DNA of 7,756 nt from Candidatus Yonathbacteria bacterium RIFOXYC2_FULL_47_9 (GTDB lineage: Bacteria; Patescibacteriota; Minisyncoccia; Phycocordibacterales; UBA1550), in the NCBI GenBank assembly GCA_001825115.1, contig MHUY01000013.1:12697-20452 (forward strand), given 5' to 3'. A program made the position numbers and the translations under genes. This document shows, one piece after another, positions 6,033 through 7,756 of the stretch. The first letter of the stretch is position 1. The number at the start of each line of letters is the position of its first letter. A model generated the notes under the pieces. The model was given only the letters and a program-made list of their open reading frames with translations. It did no database searches and was not told the DNA's origin.

Positions 6033-7203
6033 GGTTTTTGTGATGAGCGAGGAGTTCTTGTATGAAATTTTTGTAGTGCTCGCTGAATGTTGCCCTGGTG
6101 TGGTTTTTCTGTGCGAATTTCCATGTATCCAAAGACATTGAGCGAAGTGTTTCGGTAGACAGAGACGCGATCTCGTGCACCATATTTTTGACCCCTTCGA
6201 TTGAGTTTTCTTTGAGGATCTTGCCAAAATCTGCTACGTCGACACCAGACTGATAGCTCACAACCGGAATGAGGCCGGCGTGCATGATGGTGATCACGGC
6301 CCCTGATTGCCCTTCGGAGCACGAGGGATAGATGAGGGCGATGGAATCATCACATATTTTTTGAAATTCTTTGCTTCCTGGGTCGATCAAACCAACGACA
6401 CTAATATTTTTTGACTCGTAGAGTTCTTTTCGGTATGTATCTTCAAAATCTTTTTCATTGGAGATTTTGCCACAAATCGTGAGGTTATATTCTGGCATCG
6501 CAGCAAATGTTTCCAAAACAAGGTCGAGCCCCTTGTGCACCATCCCCGAACCGCCAAACCAGACAAAGTTCTTTTTTGCGCTATCAAAATCTTTTTGATT
6601 CGGAGATGGGTACGTGTGGGTTGTGGAAAGGGGGATGCGATAGGTCTTCTTTTTCGCGTATGCGTAGGTACTTTCGGTGAAATCGTTGCCGAGAAGGGTC
6701 ATCACATCCGCGTGTTCTATTGCGTGAGACGGAGGCATGACGCGCTGAGGGGTAAGAGTCACTCCGCGACGTTTTTGTAGGTCGAGGAGTCGCGTATACT
6801 CTGCAGTGTTTTGGAAAAGCCAGTGTGCCCCTGTTGCATGAAATACTTTTATGCAGTCTTTGGGAAGCAGAGGAGAGAGACGCTCAAGATTGTTATGGAT
6901 GTCGATGAAAAAACGATAGTTCTTTTTGGGTATAAAGGTTGTGTTTGTCCAGTCAATGACATCTACGGCGTACCCCTGTTCAAGGAAAAGCCGTGCGATC
7001 TCGCGACATTCCCAGCGGTTGGTGTGCGCATCAAGGAGTTTGTCAGAGATGACGAAAGGGAGCGTGATGTAGGAAAGGAGTACATTTCCGTACACCTTGC
7101 CTTTGGGGGCCATATGGACAACGCCGTGCGAGAGCGTCAATCGTACTTTTTTGACGAGGTCGTAATCTTTAAGATTTAAGAAATAGTCTTTTTGAAATTT
7201 CAT
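6025..7203 (-). CDS. GT-B glycosyltransferase (GT4-like) of a polysaccharide cluster
   Basis: This 392-residue protein has a GT-B layout. Its N-terminal domain includes NRWECREIARLFLEQGYAVD (62-81), where WE plus the helix is the acceptor-domain start seen in many capsule glycosyltransferases. FVWFGGSGMVHKGLDLVLE (213-231) opens the donor domain. IYPSCSEGQSGAVITIMHAG (291-310) followed by LIPVVSYQSGVDV is the donor-site region. Glu297 is the first Glu of the E-x7-E motif, but the second falls on Thr305; this SEGxSG variant is, as I recall, usual for one capsule-cluster subgroup. The ATG at 7203 lies 8 bases after the Nudix stop with no Shine-Dalgarno sequence. About 30 residues precede the more conserved part, so an internal start at residue 31 is possible but not supported. 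It sits between Gmm and the dehydrase. The sugar transferred is unknown. Confidence 0.82.
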   Translation of the reverse strand: MKFQKDYFLNLKDYDLVKKVRLTLSHGVVHMAPKGKVYGNVLLSYITLPFVISDKLLDAHTNRWECREIARLFLEQGYAVDVIDWTNTTFIPKKNYRFFIDIHNNLERLSPLLPKDCIKVFHATGAHWLFQNTAEYTRLLDLQKRRGVTLTPQRVMPPSHAIEHADVMTLLGNDFTESTYAYAKKKTYRIPLSTTHTYPSPNQKDFDSAKKNFVWFGGSGMVHKGLDLVLETFAAMPEYNLTICGKISNEKDFEDTYRKELYESKNISVVGLIDPGSKEFQKICDDSIALIYPSCSEGQSGAVITIMHAGLIPVVSYQSGVDVADFGKILKENSIEGVKNMVHEIASLSTETLRSMSLDTWKFAQKNHTRATFSEHYKNFIQELLAHHKNHA

Positions 7204-7211
7204 GATAGAGG

Positions 7212-7706
7212 CTATGTGCGTGCTGCACGGAGCGCTTTAAGAATACGAGGCTGAATGCTTGGGTGTATGGCTGTGTCGTTCACGCCCACCCATTTATGCT
7301 CACTGTGTTGTGCGTCGAGTTCGACCGGTGTGTCCTCGGGAATAATGCCGCCAAAGAAGAGTGCCACCGCGTGATAGTTGGTACTGGGAACGACCGAGCT
7401 GTCACTGATCTCATTGTCGAGGCCGCCAAACATAACATCGGTTGGTGCGACGGTTACTCCCATTTCTTTTTTCGCGATGCGTACCGCTGCTTCTTCAAAT
7501 GTCTCGTTCTTGCGGAGGCGTCCACCGAATGTATAAAACAAACCTTGATAGGGGGCATTTACGCGTTTCCCTAAAAGCACCCGCGTCCCTTCGGGGTTAA
7601 AAAAAATCACATCAACCGTACAAATGGGAGAAAACTCCATCAATGTTTGGTAAATGTCCTGCGGAACGTCTTGTGGTGAGGTGTGGAGAGGGGTCGGCGT
7701 TTCCAT
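7212..7706 (-). CDS. gmm: Nudix hydrolase of the GDP-mannose mannosyl hydrolase type
   Basis: This 164-residue Nudix protein resembles E. coli Gmm (NudD), which cleaves GDP-mannose or GDP-glucose to GDP plus free sugar in the cytoplasm. The Nudix box at 61-84 begins GGRLRKNE and ends RIAKKEMGV. Two glutamates of the standard REUxEE core are replaced (Ile77, Lys80) and Glu81 is kept, the same pattern as Gmm (RLTMAELG). LLGKRVNAPYQG (44-55) and DAQHSEHKW (131-139) also match. By that alignment from memory, Asp32, Arg48, Arg63, Glu81, Gln133 and His134 fall on the Gmm substrate, Mg and general-base residues. I chose the first ATG because about 20 residues before the STPL-like strand are also present in Gmm. 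It heads the array 8 bases before the next gene and may tune the GDP-mannose pool. Another GDP-sugar substrate is possible. Confidence 0.82.
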   Translation of the reverse strand: METPTPLHTSPQDVPQDIYQTLMEFSPICTVDVIFFNPEGTRVLLGKRVNAPYQGLFYTFGGRLRKNETFEEAAVRIAKKEMGVTVAPTDVMFGGLDNEISDSSVVPSTNYHAVALFFGGIIPEDTPVELDAQHSEHKWVGVNDTAIHPSIQPRILKALRAART

Positions 7707-7721
7707 ATAATTATTGAATGT

Positions 7722-7732
7722 AGTTTAGCATA
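7722..7732 (-). promoter_or_regulatory. Extended -10 promoter candidate of the large minus-strand array
   Basis: On the minus strand TATGCTAAACT (7732-7722) is an extended -10 (TGC plus TAAACT). It closely resembles TATGCTTAAAT of the other promoter in this window. At the expected distance (7745-7750) the -35 region reads TAGGAT, which is poor, so the extended -10 would have to carry it. Transcription would start at about 7715, only 8-9 bases before the ATG at 7706 and with no Shine-Dalgarno sequence, which makes a nearly leaderless message. The window ends 24 bases upstream, so a promoter further out cannot be judged. Confidence 0.5.
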
Positions 7733-7756
7733 AAATCGCTGTTAATCCTATGGTGT

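Noticed and set aside
6033..6227. A 65-residue N-terminal extension of the ColD-like dehydrase
   Set aside because: The frame is open, but the residues are basic and unlike the family, and they lie wholly within the upstream glycosyltransferase gene. The ATG at 6032 gives the normal ColD-like length and N-terminus.

Overview
This window looks like part of a bacterial surface-polysaccharide (capsule, exopolysaccharide or O-antigen type) biosynthesis locus. It holds five glycosyltransferases (one cut by the left edge), two nucleotide-sugar enzymes, a Nudix sugar-nucleotide hydrolase and one small membrane protein. There are no tRNA or rRNA genes, no CRISPR array and no insertion sequence that I can see, and no gene-free stretch longer than about 135 bases. 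TGA ends several genes, so the standard bacterial code applies and a TGA-recoded lineage such as Gracilibacteria is excluded. The tight packing, the near absence of Shine-Dalgarno sequences and the extended -10 promoters would suit a Patescibacteria/CPR (Parcubacteria-like) genome, but that is inference and the sequence alone does not prove it.

Layout. On the left, a plus-strand GT4 glycosyltransferase enters from outside and ends at 603. It converges on a minus-strand array. In transcription order (right to left) the array runs: Gmm-type Nudix hydrolase (7706-7212), GT-B glycosyltransferase (7203-6025), ColD-like PLP-dependent sugar 3-dehydrase (6032-4866), extended SDR (4869-3955), GT4 glycosyltransferase (3958-2735), GT2 glycosyltransferase (2723-1863) and a second GT2 glycosyltransferase (1866-964). 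Junctions are 8 nt, -8, -4, -4, 11 and -4 nt, which is what one polycistronic message with translational coupling would give. After a 133-base AT-rich gap comes a small, apparently separate unit: a consensus-like promoter (883-911), a strong Shine-Dalgarno sequence and a 67-residue membrane protein (830-627). An intrinsic terminator at 571-601, which sits inside the 3' end of the convergent glycosyltransferase gene, would end both this transcript and any read-through from the large array.

How the genes may work together. The 'aminotransferase' homologue has histidine where the PLP lysine should be. That is the hallmark of 3-dehydrases such as ColD (GDP-4-keto-6-deoxymannose 3-dehydratase) and RfbH, and its length and motifs resemble ColD. 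The SDR that overlaps it could be the 4-ketoreductase that finishes the sugar. The Gmm-type enzyme acts on GDP-mannose or GDP-glucose in known cases. Together these suggest, as inference, that the locus makes a GDP-mannose-derived 3,6-dideoxyhexose which the neighbouring glycosyltransferases build into a glycan. A GDP-mannose 4,6-dehydratase (gmd), an initiating transferase, a flippase and a polymerase are all missing from the window and would have to lie elsewhere.

The most notable points are the His-for-Lys dehydrase next to an SDR and Gmm, the autonomous small membrane-protein unit, and the terminator embedded in an opposing coding sequence. I found no wholly new type of system.
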